64,000 nt of DNA from Streptomyces sp. NBC_00442 (GTDB taxonomy: Bacteria > Actinomycetota > Actinomycetes > Streptomycetales > Streptomycetaceae): the NCBI RefSeq assembly GCF_036014195.1, contig NZ_CP107918.1, positions 2,232,001-2,296,000 of the forward strand, read 5' to 3'. The position numbers and the translations under genes were made by a program. The number at the start of each line of letters is the position of its first letter. The first letter of the stretch is position 1. Positions 1 to 9,572 of the stretch are shown piece by piece. The notes under the pieces are model-generated. The model was not told the origin of the DNA, ran no database searches, and worked only from the letters and a program-made list of their open reading frames with translations.

Positions 1-193
1 CCTGGTATACCGCAGCTCGTGAGGTCACTTCAGCGTTTTGTCGACATGCCCACAGAGAGACACACCAAACCCCGTGTACCCCAACTCCCCCCGACAAGAC
101 AAGATTTCACGCCATCGGGTTCCAGCCACCGGTTGTCGGACGCCGAACAACGAACAAACGTCGGACTTCCTGGGCGGCACGGGGCCCGGACGC

Positions 194-233
194 GACGAGG
201 GCCCGGATCCTTGAAAGGATCCGGGCCCTCGTC
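194..233 (-). terminator. Strong hairpin terminator downstream of tRNA-fMet
   Basis: A perfect 17-bp inverted repeat (arms 194-210 and 217-233) with a TTGAAA loop lies 6 nt beyond the 3' end of the tRNA on the minus strand. There is no clear T-tract, as is common for high-GC actinomycete terminators. Confidence 0.75.
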
Positions 234-239
234 AGTGAG

Positions 240-313
240 TAGCGGGGACAGGATTTGAACCTGCGACCTCTGGGTTATGAGCCCAGCGAGCTACCGAGCT
301 GCTCCACCCCGCG
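240..313 (-). tRNA. tRNA-fMet (initiator, anticodon CAT)
   Basis: The minus strand folds as a full cloverleaf. The acceptor arm is CGCGGGG with CCCCGC, leaving an unpaired C1:U72, and the discriminator is A. The anticodon CAT sits on a stem with three consecutive G:C pairs (GGG/CCC), and the T-arm loop is TTCAAAT. The mismatched first acceptor pair and the three G:C anticodon pairs are the hallmarks of initiator rather than elongator tRNA-Met. The 3' CCA is not encoded. A possible -10 (TAGCGT, 331-326) lies just upstream, without a clear -35. Confidence 0.93.
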
Positions 314-353
314 TCGGTAAACACCACGCTACCACGGGGGCGGGGCCGCTCCC

Positions 354-392
354 GACCGGAGCCGACCTCGTCTGCGCAGGTCAGCTCCGGTC
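354..392 (-). terminator. Hairpin terminator of the UPF0182 gene
   Basis: Nested inverted repeats, 354-362 with 384-392 (9 bp) and 364-368 with 378-382 (5 bp), lie just past the stop codon of the UPF0182 gene on the minus strand. The structure also separates it from the tRNA. Confidence 0.6.
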
Positions 393-400
393 CGGCCGGG

Positions 401-3286
401 TCAGCTCGCGGGCTTGGCCGCGTCGGCCGCCTTCTGCAGGGCGTCCTGGAGCGCCTTCTGGCTGTCGCCGTAGGCCTTCCAGTCGCCCTTGGCGAGCGCC
501 TTCTGGCCGTCCTCGTACGCCTTCTGGGCGTCCTGGATGGCCTGGTCGACCGTGGCGTTGCCGGTGGGCGGTGGCGTGGTCGGCGGGTTCGTCGTCGGCG
601 GGGTGGTCGTGGACGGTGGTGTCGCCCCGTCCGCCCCGAAGACCGCGTTCAGCGCGTCCGCCAGGTTGTTCTTGAAGTAGGTGTTGTCCCCGTAGGAGAC
701 GCCGACCTTCTTCAGGAGCGGATAGTTGGCGCTGCCGCCGCGCGCGTACACCGGCTCGATGTAGAGGAAGCCCCCGCCGAGCGGCACCGTCAGCAGGTTG
801 CCGTAGTCGATCTCGGAGTCGGTGCCTCTCAGGTTCCGTACGAACTCGGCGACTTCCGGCGAGCCGTTCAGCTTGCTCTGCACCTGTTGCGGGCCCTGCA
901 CGTTGTCCGTGACCCGCAGCAGTCTGATCTTGCCGTAGTCCGGGCTCGCGGCATCGGCGTCTACCGCCATGAACCCGCCCAGGTTGGGCCGGCCGTTGGG
1001 CGTGAACGTCGTCGTCAGCGAGAACTTCGCGCCCTCCTTCTCGGCGCCCGGCACCTTCAGGGACAGGTAGTACGGCGGAACCGCGCTGTTGTCCTTGTTG
1101 GTCGGGTCGTCCGGCACCTGCCAGGCGTCACTGCCGCTGTAGAACTGCGCGGGGCTGGTGACGTGGTAGCGGGTGAGCAGCTCGCGCTGGACCTTGAACA
1201 TGTCCTGCGGGTACCGCAGGTGGGCGAGCAGGTCCTTCGGGATCGACGCCTTGGTTTTCACCGTGCCGGGGAACGCCTTCATCCACGTCTTGAGGACGGG
1301 GTCCTTGTCGTCCCACTGGTACAGCGTGACCGTGCCGTCGTACGCGTCGACGGTCGCCTTCACCGAGTTGCGGATGTAGTTGACCTGGTTCTGCTGGGCC
1401 ACCACCGCGCGCTGTTTGTCGGTCAGCGAGTCCGTGGTGGTCTCGCCGAGCGTGGTGCGCGAGGCGTAGGGATAGCCGTTGGTCGTCGTGTACGCGTCGA
1501 CGACCCACTGGATGCGCTTGCCGACGACCGCCGGGTAGGCGTCGCCGTCGATGGTCAGCCAGGGGGCGACCGCCTCGACGCGCTCCTTCGGCGTGCGGTT
1601 GTAGAGGATCTTCGATCCCTTGCCGATGGCACCCGAGTACAGGATCTGCGGCTCGTTGAGGGTGACGGCGTACGCGGCCCGGTTGAAGGGGTTGGACAGG
1701 CTCACGCCGCCCTTGCCCTTGAAGCTCGTGGTGACCTGGGCCTTGCCGTCGCTCTCGTAGTCGAGCTCCTTCTGGGGCCCGCCGACGATCGAGTACTGGT
1801 CGGTCTTCTCGCCGTAGTAGACGCGCTGCTCGTAGTCCGAGGGGAGCTGGCCGGTGGTGGGCAGCCCCGACTCGGTGAAGTCCGGCGCGCCGTTGGCGTC
1901 CACGCTGGTGCCCTTGGCCGCGATCGCGCCGAAGCCGTGGGTGTAGGTGAAGTGGTCGTTGATCCAGTTGCGCTTGTCGATGCCCTTGAGGTCGAGCTCG
2001 CGCAGACCGATGACGGTGTCCTGCTCCTTGCCGTCCTTGTCCTGGTAGCGGTCCACGTCGAGGGTCGAGGGGAACTGGTAGTACTTGCGCTCCTGCTGGA
2101 GCTGCTGGAACGCGGGCGAGACGACGTTGGGGTCGATGATGCGGTAGCTGGCCGCCGAGTCTGCGTCCGCGCGGAGCTTCGCGTTGTCCTTGGTGTCGGC
2201 CGTGCCCTTGTAGTTGGTCACGGCCGCGTCGTCGATGCCGTACGCCTTGCGGGTGGCGTCGATGTTCTTCTGGATGTACGGCGCTTCCTTGGCCTGCTCG
2301 TTGGGCTGGACCTGGAACTTCTGCACGATCGCCGGGTAGAGCCCGCCGATCAGGATCGCCGAGAGCACCATCAGGCCGAAGCCGATGACGGGCAACTGCC
2401 AGGTGCGGCGCCACAGCGTCGCGAAGAACAGCACGGCGCAGATGACCGCGATGCAGAACAGGATCGTCTTGGCCGGCAGATACGCGTTGGCGTCGACGTA
2501 GCGAAGGCCCGTCCAGTTGTTGGTCGCCTTGAAGTCGCTGGACTTCACCGCCAGGCCGTACCGGTCGAGCCAGTACGCCACGGCCTTCAGGACCACGAAG
2601 ACGCCGAGCAGCACCGAGAGGTGTCCGGTGGCGGCTCCCGTGGCGCGCGCGCCGGGGCTCGTGATGCGCAGCCCGCCGTACAGGTAGTGCGTGAGCGCGG
2701 CGGCGATGAGCGAGAGGACGGCCGCGGCGAAGCCGAAGCCGAGCAGGAAGCGGTACCAGGGCAGGTCGAAGGCGTAGAACGACACGTCCAGCTTGAACTG
2801 CGGGTCCTTCTGGCCGAACGGCACCCCGTTGACCCACATCAGCCAGGTGCGCCACTGGCCGGAGGCGGAGGCGCCGGCGATGAGGCCGATGAGCGCGGTG
2901 ATCCCGAGCAGCATCCACTTCTTGTACGGCGCGATGCCCATCCGGTAGCGGTCGAGGCTCTGCTGCTCCAGGGACATCGCGCTGAGCGGCGGCCTGAGCC
3001 GGTGCGCCAGCCAGATGTTGAGGCCGACGGCGAGGGCCATCAGGAGCCCGAACACGAGGAAGAGTCCGACCTTCGTCCACAGCTGGGTGGTGAAGACCGA
3101 CGAGTAGTGGACCGAGCGGTACCACAGCCAGTCGGTCCAGAACCCCGCGAACATGACGAAGGCCATGGCGAGCACGGCCAGAATGCCCAGTGTCATCAGC
3201 AGGGTCCGGACCCGGCGGGACGGCCGGCCGACTCTGATCCGTGGCCCGGACGGGCCTGAGCCGCGGTCCGGCATCTGGAAAGCCAA
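401..3286 (-). CDS. UPF0182 family large membrane protein
   Basis: A protein of about 961 residues. The N-terminal ~330 residues contain about seven hydrophobic segments (for example around [20 protein letters not shown]). A long extracytoplasmic domain follows, then a Pro/Thr-rich spacer and a helical, Ala/Lys/Gln-rich tail with repeated [17 protein letters not shown] units. This architecture and length are those of the UPF0182 (PF03699) family of unknown function; Rv3193c is the mycobacterial counterpart. A TTG start at 3286 is preferred because GAGG lies 8 nt upstream. The in-frame ATG at 3274 (MPDRGSG) is the alternative. A longer reading to 3343 lacks a ribosome-binding site. Function is unknown, and the family assignment is firm. 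Confidence 0.9.
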   Translation of the reverse strand: MAFQMPDRGSGPSGPRIRVGRPSRRVRTLLMTLGILAVLAMAFVMFAGFWTDWLWYRSVHYSSVFTTQLWTKVGLFLVFGLLMALAVGLNIWLAHRLRPPLSAMSLEQQSLDRYRMGIAPYKKWMLLGITALIGLIAGASASGQWRTWLMWVNGVPFGQKDPQFKLDVSFYAFDLPWYRFLLGFGFAAAVLSLIAAALTHYLYGGLRITSPGARATGAATGHLSVLLGVFVVLKAVAYWLDRYGLAVKSSDFKATNNWTGLRYVDANAYLPAKTILFCIAVICAVLFFATLWRRTWQLPVIGFGLMVLSAILIGGLYPAIVQKFQVQPNEQAKEAPYIQKNIDATRKAYGIDDAAVTNYKGTADTKDNAKLRADADSAASYRIIDPNVVSPAFQQLQQERKYYQFPSTLDVDRYQDKDGKEQDTVIGLRELDLKGIDKRNWINDHFTYTHGFGAIAAKGTSVDANGAPDFTESGLPTTGQLPSDYEQRVYYGEKTDQYSIVGGPQKELDYESDGKAQVTTSFKGKGGVSLSNPFNRAAYAVTLNEPQILYSGAIGKGSKILYNRTPKERVEAVAPWLTIDGDAYPAVVGKRIQWVVDAYTTTNGYPYASRTTLGETTTDSLTDKQRAVVAQQNQVNYIRNSVKATVDAYDGTVTLYQWDDKDPVLKTWMKAFPGTVKTKASIPKDLLAHLRYPQDMFKVQRELLTRYHVTSPAQFYSGSDAWQVPDDPTNKDNSAVPPYYLSLKVPGAEKEGAKFSLTTTFTPNGRPNLGGFMAVDADAASPDYGKIRLLRVTDNVQGPQQVQSKLNGSPEVAEFVRNLRGTDSEIDYGNLLTVPLGGGFLYIEPVYARGGSANYPLLKKVGVSYGDNTYFKNNLADALNAVFGADGATPPSTTTPPTTNPPTTPPPTGNATVDQAIQDAQKAYEDGQKALAKGDWKAYGDSQKALQDALQKAADAAKPAS

Positions 3287-3354
3287 GGTGCGCACCTCGA
3301 AGTTCGCTGTCGTATGGGCGGGCCCAGCGATCGTAGAGCCCACTCATGCAACTT

Positions 3355-3372
3355 ACTGAGGCTTTACTCAGT
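3355..3372. promoter_or_regulatory. Palindrome in the divergent UPF0182 / PPA1309 intergenic region
   Basis: ACTGAG and CTCAGT form perfect 6-bp arms around GCTTTA. The element lies about 70 nt from the UPF0182 start and about 40 nt from the divergent gene. It could be an operator, but no regulator is suggested by the sequence. Confidence 0.3.
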
Positions 3373-3409
3373 TCCCGATCGGGGGGTGAAAGAGGGCAGG
3401 ATGTTGTCC

Positions 3410-3955
3410 ATGTCCAACGTTTCTCCCTCAGGCCCCCCGATGGCCGCGAGCCCGCTCACCCGCGCGGTGCTCGAAATCGACGAGTACGCATCCGGTCTCG
3501 GCTGGGACAAGCCGGCCCGGCTCTTCGCCCTCGTCGACACCGCCAAGCTCCGTGCCCAGGCCCCGAACCTGGTCTCCGCCGACGACGACGCGCCGGTCTC
3601 CGGGCTGACCCCGATCGAGCAGGAGGAGATTCCGCGCAACAAGCCGCTGGACAAATTCCTCGGCACCATCGAGTGGCCCGACACGGTCGCCGGCTGCGCG
3701 CTCACGGTCGAGCGCCTGATGCTGCCGCCGTCCGCCGAGACGTCCGTGCCGGAAGGGCTCAGCGACAAGGAGCTCGCCACGTGGGTGGCCGCCCACCCCG
3801 ACCGCCAGGAGGTGCGGATGACGGTGGCGGTCCTGCGCGGCGGTGCCCGCGAGTCGGCGATCCGGCTGCGCGAGAAGGACTCCGCCACGGAGGTCCTGAC
3901 CGGCCCCGACCTGGTGCCGGGCCTCGCCGAGGCGCTGGCCGCGACCTTCGCCTAG
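3410..3955 (+). CDS. PPA1309-family conserved protein
   Basis: A cytoplasmic protein of about 181 residues beginning MSNVSPSG and containing LTRAVLEIDEYASGLGWDKPARLFALVDT. It resembles the actinobacterial PPA1309 family of unknown function, which commonly sits next to UPF0182 genes. No catalytic motif is visible. The ATG at 3410 is chosen by resemblance to family members starting MSN. An in-frame ATG at 3401 sits closer to the GAGGG site and is equally possible. It is divergent from the UPF0182 gene and convergent with the PDZ protease gene. Confidence 0.8.
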   Translation: MSNVSPSGPPMAASPLTRAVLEIDEYASGLGWDKPARLFALVDTAKLRAQAPNLVSADDDAPVSGLTPIEQEEIPRNKPLDKFLGTIEWPDTVAGCALTVERLMLPPSAETSVPEGLSDKELATWVAAHPDRQEVRMTVAVLRGGARESAIRLREKDSATEVLTGPDLVPGLAEALAATFA

Positions 3956-4007
3956 GCCGGACAGAAGGACGGGCGGGGCGCGGGCGGGGGCGCGGGCGCG
4001 GGCGGCG

Positions 4008-5096
4008 TCAGTTGGCCGAGCAGCTCGGCAGGCCGGCCGTGTCCCCCGTACGGATCTTGTCGAGCGCCTGCCGGGCGTCGTGAATGGTGTCGACCTTCAC
4101 CAGGGTGAGGCCCGAGGGGATGTCGCTCGCGGCGGCCGCACAGTTGTCCTTGGGCGTCAGGAAGTAGCGGGCGCCCGCCTGGCGGGCGCCGATCAGCTTC
4201 ATCTCGATGCCGCCGATCGGGCCGACCGCGCCGGTGTCGTCGATCGTGCCGGTGCCGGCGACGAACTTTCCGCCGGTCAGGTCCTCGGGCGTCAGCTTGT
4301 CGACGATGCCGAGCGAGAACATCAGGCCGGCGCTGGGTCCGCCGACGTCGGCGAGCTTGATGTCGACCGTGAACGGGAACGCGTGGTCGCTCCCGGCCTG
4401 GATGCCGACGATGGCGCGGTCGCTGTCCGGTGCCTTCTCCGTGGTGATGGTGATCTTCTCGCCGCCCTCGGGCGCCTTGCCCGCCTTCTTGGCGGTCTCG
4501 GCCTCCTTGGCGGGCGCGATCGTGAAGACGACGTTCTGGCCGGGCTTGTGCTTGGTGACGAGCGTCGCGACATCGGCCGCCTTGGTGACCTTGGTGCCGT
4601 CGACGGCCTGGATGGCGTCACCGGCGTGCAGCTTGCCCTCGGCGGGGCTGCCCTTGACCACGGAGGAGACGACGACCCAGCTCTTCACCGGGATCTTCAG
4701 CTCGTTCAGGGCCGCCACCTTGGCGCTCTCCTGCGACTGGCTGAACTCCTCGGCGTTCTCCTGGTTCGACTGCTCGTCGGTCTTGCCGTCCGGGTAGAGC
4801 GTGTCGTGCGGGACGACCACGTTGTCGTGTGCCAGCCAGCCGTAGACCGCCTCGAAGAGGTTCATCCGGTAGTCCGCACCGGTGACCCTGACCGTCGTCA
4901 TGTTGAGGTGCCCGGTCGTCGGGTACGTCTGGTGGCCGGAGATCTGGAGCACCGGCTCGCCGCCGGCGTCGCCGAGCGTGTTCACGGTGGGCCCGGGAGA
5001 CATCTCCGCGTACGGCACTTTGATGAGTACCCCGGCGCAGAGCAGCGCGATCAGCACGAGGGTGGAGGCGAGCATCGTCGCGGTGCGGCGTGGCAT
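4008..5096 (-). CDS. PDZ domain-containing Lon-type serine protease, YlbL family
   Basis: A protein of 362 residues. A single N-terminal membrane anchor (about residues 8-28) is followed by a PDZ region (around VVKGSPAEGKLHAGDAIQAVDG) and a C-terminal Lon-type S16 protease domain. The nucleophile is the Ser of VGGPSAGLMFSLGIVDKL. The partner Lys is in GGIEMKLIGARQAGA. Known relatives are Bacillus YlbL and Rv3194c, envelope-anchored proteases with the catalytic domain outside the membrane. The ATG at 5096 begins with a basic stretch and a hydrophobic helix typical of a signal anchor. Confidence 0.9.
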   Translation of the reverse strand: MPRRTATMLASTLVLIALLCAGVLIKVPYAEMSPGPTVNTLGDAGGEPVLQISGHQTYPTTGHLNMTTVRVTGADYRMNLFEAVYGWLAHDNVVVPHDTLYPDGKTDEQSNQENAEEFSQSQESAKVAALNELKIPVKSWVVVSSVVKGSPAEGKLHAGDAIQAVDGTKVTKAADVATLVTKHKPGQNVVFTIAPAKEAETAKKAGKAPEGGEKITITTEKAPDSDRAIVGIQAGSDHAFPFTVDIKLADVGGPSAGLMFSLGIVDKLTPEDLTGGKFVAGTGTIDDTGAVGPIGGIEMKLIGARQAGARYFLTPKDNCAAAASDIPSGLTLVKVDTIHDARQALDKIRTGDTAGLPSCSAN

Positions 5097-5168
5097 GGAA
5101 CGACAGTACGGGACCGTCCTGTGCGCCCACCCCTGGGGCCGGTCCGTACGGGGCCCTCGCAGGGCCTG

Positions 5169-5390
5169 CTACGAACGGACGGCGGTGTGTTGCGCGGGGG
5201 CGCACTCGGGGGGCGTCGCCGTGTCGGCGTCGGCTCCCACGTGGGACCGCTCCATCGCTTCACGGAACCGGCTGTAGCCGGCGAGTTCGGACACATCTCC
5301 GCTGGTGCGGTTACGGGCTGCCCAACGCGCCCATATCGCCGCACCGACAGCAGCGAAAAGCGGAATCAGCAGCCATGCGAGTGCAGCCAT
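5169..5390 (-). CDS. Small single-pass membrane protein, unknown function
   Basis: 73 residues starting MAALAWLLIPLFAAVGAAIW, one clear transmembrane segment at the very N-terminus, then a hydrophilic tail rich in Ala, Glu and Ser. The ATG at 5390 is chosen because GGAGG lies 5 nt upstream. An in-frame start at 5423 is less likely. It lies between moaE and the PDZ protease on the same strand. No function can be inferred. Confidence 0.75.
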   Translation of the reverse strand: MAALAWLLIPLFAAVGAAIWARWAARNRTSGDVSELAGYSRFREAMERSHVGADADTATPPECAPAQHTAVRS

Positions 5391-5550
5391 TCCGTCCTCC
5401 CGTCCCCTCATAGGCGACCGCAAACCGGCAGACCGCGAACCGACAGATCAGCGGACTGGTCATCCGCCGGTTCAACGCTCGTGCCCGGGGGGCGGTTACG
5501 CAAATCGGGGCGCATGCATCCGACGGGGTTTCAGATTTCGCGGGCCCCGG

Positions 5551-6015
5551 TCAGCAGGCGCCGACCCACTCCTCCGTACCGTCCGAGAACCGCTGGTGTT
5601 TCCAGATGGGAACCTCGTGCTTGAGGTCGTCGATCAGCTTGCGGCAGGCCTCGAAGGCCTCCGCCCGGTGCGGGCAGGACACCGCGACGACGACCGCGAC
5701 ATCTCCCACCGCGAGATCACCCACACGGTGGACGGCGGCGAGCGCCCGGACCGGATGGTCGGCGACGACCTTCTCGGCCACTCGGCGCATCTCGGCCTCG
5801 GCGCTCGGATGGCAGGAGTATCCGAGCGTGTCGACGTCGGCGCCGCCGTCGTGGTTGCGCACGGTGCCGACGAAGAGCGTGGTGCCGCCCGCCGCGAAGT
5901 CCCCCGACGCCGCGAGGACCTCGTCGACGGAGAGCGGGGTGTCACGGATCGCGAGGAGACGGATCGGGTCGTGCGCCGCCTGCTCGCCGGGATGGTCGGG
6001 ATACGTGCGTGCCAT
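5551..6015 (-). CDS. moaE: Molybdopterin synthase catalytic subunit MoaE
   Basis: About 154 residues. MoaE transfers sulfur from thiocarboxylated MoaD to cyclic pyranopterin monophosphate to make molybdopterin. Visible family features are GGTTLFVGTVRNHDGG near the N-terminus, VHRVGDLAVGDVAVVVAVSCPHRAEAF in the middle and the C-terminal active-site segment KHEVPIWKHQ, whose lysines line the pterin pocket. The start MARTYP (6015) is preferred over an in-frame ATG 18 nt upstream; neither has a convincing ribosome site. It is an orphan here, without moaD or moaC beside it. It could serve the molybdoenzyme NarG encoded 30 kb away together with MoeB. Confidence 0.9.
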   Translation of the reverse strand: MARTYPDHPGEQAAHDPIRLLAIRDTPLSVDEVLAASGDFAAGGTTLFVGTVRNHDGGADVDTLGYSCHPSAEAEMRRVAEKVVADHPVRALAAVHRVGDLAVGDVAVVVAVSCPHRAEAFEACRKLIDDLKHEVPIWKHQRFSDGTEEWVGAC

Positions 6016-6093
6016 GGTTCCATCGTGCCGCACGGGAGTGACATCCCGGAATAGCTCTTTCGACCGGGTGGCCGCGACCGTCGTAGGAGGGTT

Positions 6094-7200
6094 CTACAGG
6101 CCCCGCCGTTTGCGGGCCCTGCGCACCACGGCGGCCGCGCCGAGCAGGGCGACGGTGGCGCCCGCGGCTCCCGCGGCGGTGGCGTCCTTGCGGCCGAGCC
6201 TGCGTCCTGCGACGGTGTGCCGTCCCGCGACCTCTTCGAGGAGTTCGGCGAGGACCTCCTCGTTGGTCCACTGCGGCCGCCAGCCCGCGTCGTGCAGCCG
6301 CCCGACACTGACCACCCACGGGTGCATCGTGTACGCGAGGTCACCGGCGGGCGAGGGGGTGAGCCCGATCCGGTGCAGCCGGGCCGCGGCGCCGAGGGCG
6401 ACGGCCGAGGGCAGTTCCATGCGGCGGATGCCGCTGAGCTCCTCGACCTCCTCCTGTTCGAGCCAGCCGTCGCAGCCGACCGCGAACTCCCCCTCGGCCT
6501 TCTCCAGAGCGGCGTACTCCAGGGCGCTGCACAGGTCGTCGACGTGACAGAACTGCCAGGTCGGCCGGGATCCGGCGACGACCAGGAGGCGCGGCGACTC
6601 GAAGTACCGGGTGAGCGCGGTGTCGGTGCCGCCGACCAGGACGGCGGGGCGCACCACGGTCACGTTGAGCCCGGGGTGGGCCCGCGGGGCCCGCCGTCCC
6701 AGGCGTTCGATCTCCAGGAGGTCGCCGACGCCGGTCGCCTCCGCGGTGGCCCGCAGCTCGGCGTCCTCGGACAGCGGGATGTCGTTGTCGGGCAGCGCCC
6801 CGTAGACCATCGCCGAGGTGCAGAGCACCACCCGGTGCACGCCGGCGGCGGCCGCGGCCGTCAGGACGGTCTGGGTGCCGCGCACGTTGTAGGCGGAGCG
6901 GGCCGCCGGGTCCGTCTCCAGGTCGAGGTCGAGCGCGAGGTGCACGACGACGTCGGCGCCGCGCAGCTTCTCGGCGATCGCCGGGTCCCGTACGTCCAGG
7001 ATGTGCCAGGTCGCCTCGGACACGTCACCTCGCCGCTCGTCGATGGCGACGACCTGCTTGACCTCCTCGGACGCGGCGAGGCGCGCGGTCAGCAGGGCGC
7101 CGATCCCGGAGGCGGCACCGGTCACGGCGACGACGGGGCCGCGCGATGTTGAGGCGGAGAGGTTTCGCGCTGCGCGAACCTTCGGATCTGGGGAACTCAC
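6094..7200 (-). CDS. NAD-dependent epimerase/dehydratase (extended SDR)
   Basis: About 368 residues. The N-terminal Rossmann motif VAVTGAASGIGALL (TGxxxGxG type) is followed by an extended-SDR fold with VHRVVLCTSAMVYGAL. The usual YxxxK catalytic pair is not obvious at the expected place, so activity is uncertain. The C-terminus ends with a hydrophobic segment (AAGAAGATVALLGAAAVV) and basic residues, suggesting membrane association. The GTG start at 7200 has GGAG 7 nt upstream. The substrate cannot be predicted. It is divergent from the zincin-like gene. Confidence 0.8.
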   Translation of the reverse strand: MSSPDPKVRAARNLSASTSRGPVVAVTGAASGIGALLTARLAASEEVKQVVAIDERRGDVSEATWHILDVRDPAIAEKLRGADVVVHLALDLDLETDPAARSAYNVRGTQTVLTAAAAAGVHRVVLCTSAMVYGALPDNDIPLSEDAELRATAEATGVGDLLEIERLGRRAPRAHPGLNVTVVRPAVLVGGTDTALTRYFESPRLLVVAGSRPTWQFCHVDDLCSALEYAALEKAEGEFAVGCDGWLEQEEVEELSGIRRMELPSAVALGAAARLHRIGLTPSPAGDLAYTMHPWVVSVGRLHDAGWRPQWTNEEVLAELLEEVAGRHTVAGRRLGRKDATAAGAAGATVALLGAAAVVRRARKRRGL

Positions 7201-7389
7201 CGGGCGTCTCCAGCGGTTGTCTTCAGTACGTACGTTAATGACGCGTACGTACCAGGTGGCGTCCATCCTGCCGCAGGCCGCGAGGCAGCGGAGCACCGAG
7301 CCCCAATCCCGTTCGGATGTCTACGCTGGTGGTGTTGTGGGCCAGCCGCCGTCGGCACGAGCCGGCGGCCTAACGAGCCGAGGAAACCC

Positions 7390-8856
7390 GTGAGTGACAC
7401 CCCATTCGGATTCGGCCTTCCGCCGGAGGAGCCGGAAGACGGCGACGGCAAGAAGAAGGACCCTGCCGGAGGCGGTCAGGGTGCCGGTGGCCAGGGCGGC
7501 AATCCCCTCGGCTTCGGCGGCCAGGGCGGCGCGGACAATCCGTTCGCCGCGATGTTCGGTTCGATGAACCCGAACGACCTGGGTGCCGCCTTCCAGCAGC
7601 TCGGGCAGATGCTCAGCTACGAGGGCGGTCCCGTGAACTGGGACATGGCCAAGCAGATCGCGCGCCAGACGGTCGCCCAGGGCACCGCCGACGGCACCAA
7701 GGACGAGAGCATCGGCCCGGCCGAGCGCGCCGCGGTCCAGGAAGCCGTGCGCCTGGCCGACCTGTGGCTCGACGACGCGACGTCGCTGCCTTCGGGCTCC
7801 ACCACCGCGGTGGCCTGGAGCCGCGCGGAGTGGGTCGAGGCGACCCAGCCGGCCTGGAAGGAGCTGGTCGACCCGGTCGCCGAGCGTGTCGGCGCGGCCA
7901 TGGGCGGCGTGCTGCCCGAGGAGATGCAGGCCATGGCGGGCCCGCTGCTCGGCATGATGCGCTCCATGGGCGGCGCCATGTTCGGCCAGCAGATCGGTCA
8001 GGCCATCGGTGTGCTGGCGGGCGAGGTGGTCGGTTCGACCGACATCGGGCTGCCGCTCGGCCCGGCGGGCAAGGCCGCGCTGCTCCCGCTGAACATCGCG
8101 GCCTTCAGCAAGGACCTGGGCGTCCCGCAGGACGAGATCCGGCTCTACCTGGCGCTGCGCGAGGCCGCCCACCAGCGGCTCTTCGCCCATGTGCCGTGGC
8201 TGCGCTCGCATCTGTTCGGCGCGGTCGAGGGCTATGCGCGCGGCATCACGGTCGACACGGCCAAGCTGGAGGACGCCGTCGGCCAGCTCGACATGTCCAA
8301 CCCCGAACAGCTTCAGGAGGCTCTTCAGCAGGGCATGTTCCAGCCGGAGGACACCCCGCAGCAGAAGGTCGCCCTGGCGCGTCTGGAGACGGCCCTCGCG
8401 CTGGTCGAGGGCTGGGTCGACGCGGTGGTCCACGCGGCCGCCAAGCCCCGGCTCACCTCGGCCGACGCGCTGCGCGAGACACTCCGCAGGCGCCGGGCCA
8501 CCGGTGGCCCGGCCGAGCAGACCTTCGCCACCCTGATCGGCCTTGAGCTCCGCCCGCGCCGGCTGCGCGACGCCTCCCGCCTGTGGGCCTCGCTCACCGA
8601 CGCCCGCGGCGTGGACGGCAGGGACGACCTGTGGGAGCACCCGGACATGCTGCCGACCGCGTCCGACCTCGACGACCCGGACGGTTTCGTGCACCGCGAG
8701 CACCTGGACTTCTCGGAGCTGGACAAGATGCTGGGCGAGGCCGCCGAGCAGAACGGGCCCTCCCTGAAGAAGGACGAGCCGAAGGACGAGCCCAAGGCCG
8801 AGCCGAAGGACGGTAAGGGCGACGACAGCGACACCGAGGGCGAGTCCGGCAAGTGA
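7390..8856 (+). CDS. Zincin-2 family protein (PF10103), putative zinc-dependent hydrolase
   Basis: 488 residues. A Gly-rich N-terminal tail (GQGAGGQGGNPLGFGGQGG) is followed by the conserved core with REAAHQRLFAHVPWLRSHL, and a charged C-terminal tail of Lys/Asp/Glu/Pro repeats (KDEPKDEPKAEPKD). The family is called zinc-dependent metalloprotease or F420-biosynthesis-associated, but its biochemical role is not established; Rv3195 is the mycobacterial member. The canonical HExxH is not present: the closest string is EAAHQRLFAH. The GTG start at 7390 overlaps no other gene, and its stop overlaps the next start (GTGA), so the two are translationally coupled. Confidence 0.8.
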   Translation: MSDTPFGFGLPPEEPEDGDGKKKDPAGGGQGAGGQGGNPLGFGGQGGADNPFAAMFGSMNPNDLGAAFQQLGQMLSYEGGPVNWDMAKQIARQTVAQGTADGTKDESIGPAERAAVQEAVRLADLWLDDATSLPSGSTTAVAWSRAEWVEATQPAWKELVDPVAERVGAAMGGVLPEEMQAMAGPLLGMMRSMGGAMFGQQIGQAIGVLAGEVVGSTDIGLPLGPAGKAALLPLNIAAFSKDLGVPQDEIRLYLALREAAHQRLFAHVPWLRSHLFGAVEGYARGITVDTAKLEDAVGQLDMSNPEQLQEALQQGMFQPEDTPQQKVALARLETALALVEGWVDAVVHAAAKPRLTSADALRETLRRRRATGGPAEQTFATLIGLELRPRRLRDASRLWASLTDARGVDGRDDLWEHPDMLPTASDLDDPDGFVHREHLDFSELDKMLGEAAEQNGPSLKKDEPKDEPKAEPKDGKGDDSDTEGESGK

Positions 8857-9374
8857 CCCTGCACGATGACGCGGTCCTCGTCCTGAAGGCGTACGAGGAC
8901 CAGCCGGAGCTGCGCCAGGCCTACCTGGACCATCTCTCGCTGCACCCCGACGGGATGTGGAAGGCCTGTGAGGCGGGGCATCTGACGGCGAGCGCGCTCG
9001 TCATCGACCCCACGCACGGCCGTGTCCTGCTCACGCTGCACAAGAAGCTCGGCATGTGGCTCCAGATGGGCGGCCACTGCGAGCCGGGCGACGCCACGGT
9101 GGCGGCCGCCGCGCTGCGCGAGGCCGAGGAGGAGTCCGGGGTGGCCGGTCTCAGCCTGCTGCCCGGCGGTCCTGTGCGGCTCGACCGGCATCCGATCCCG
9201 GCGCCCTGCCACTGGCACCTGGACGTCCAGTACGCGGCGCTGGCCCCGCCCGGCGCCGTGGAGGCGATCAGCGACGAGTCGCTGGACCTGCGCTGGTTCG
9301 GCTACGACGAGGTGGCCGCGGTCGCCGACACGTCGGTGGTCCGGCTGGTCGAAGCGACGCGCGCGCGGTTGTAG
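8853..9374 (+). CDS. NUDIX hydrolase
   Basis: 173 residues with a Nudix box GGHCEPGDATVAAAALREAEEESGV. The helix residues REAEEESG carry the metal-binding glutamates, while the first conserved Glu of the box is Asp. The substrate, a nucleoside diphosphate linked to another moiety, cannot be told from sequence. The GTG start at 8853 shares 4 nt with the preceding stop, so it forms a two-gene operon with the zincin-like gene. A strong hairpin follows. Confidence 0.87.
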   Translation: MTLHDDAVLVLKAYEDQPELRQAYLDHLSLHPDGMWKACEAGHLTASALVIDPTHGRVLLTLHKKLGMWLQMGGHCEPGDATVAAAALREAEEESGVAGLSLLPGGPVRLDRHPIPAPCHWHLDVQYAALAPPGAVEAISDESLDLRWFGYDEVAAVADTSVVRLVEATRARL

Positions 9375-9404
9375 CGGGAGGCGGCCAGGCTCCAACTGGC
9401 ATAC

Positions 9405-9442
9405 GGGTGAGGGGCGTTCGCCACGGCGAACGCCCCTCACCC
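9405..9442. terminator. Bidirectional hairpin terminator between convergent genes
   Basis: A perfect inverted repeat of 18-nt arms (9405-9422 and 9425-9442) lies between the NUDIX gene and the convergent AIM24 operon. It can terminate both transcripts. Confidence 0.8.
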
Positions 9443-9559
9443 ATGTCCCGGACGTACCCATGTCCCGGACGTACCCATGTCCCGGACGTTACCGATGTCC
9501 CGGACGTTACCGATGTCCCGGACGTTACCGATGTCCCGGACGTTACCGATGTCCTGAAG
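9443..9559. repeat. Tandem repeat, 17/18-bp units
   Basis: Six head-to-tail copies of ATGTCCCGGACGT(T)ACC(C/G): two of 17 bp followed by four of 18 bp, plus a truncated seventh. The array begins immediately after the terminator hairpin and ends just before the AIM24 stop codon. The copies are nearly identical, which points to recent slippage. No gene uses it. Confidence 0.9.
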
Positions 9560-9572
9560 CCCAGCGGAGCGC

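Noticed and set aside
887..3259. Long plus-strand ORF opposite the UPF0182 gene, and similar long ORFs opposite adnB, adnA, narG and uvrD2
   Set aside because: Their products are Arg/Gly/Val/Asp-rich, lack family motifs and lie fully antisense to well-supported genes; they are an effect of high G+C.
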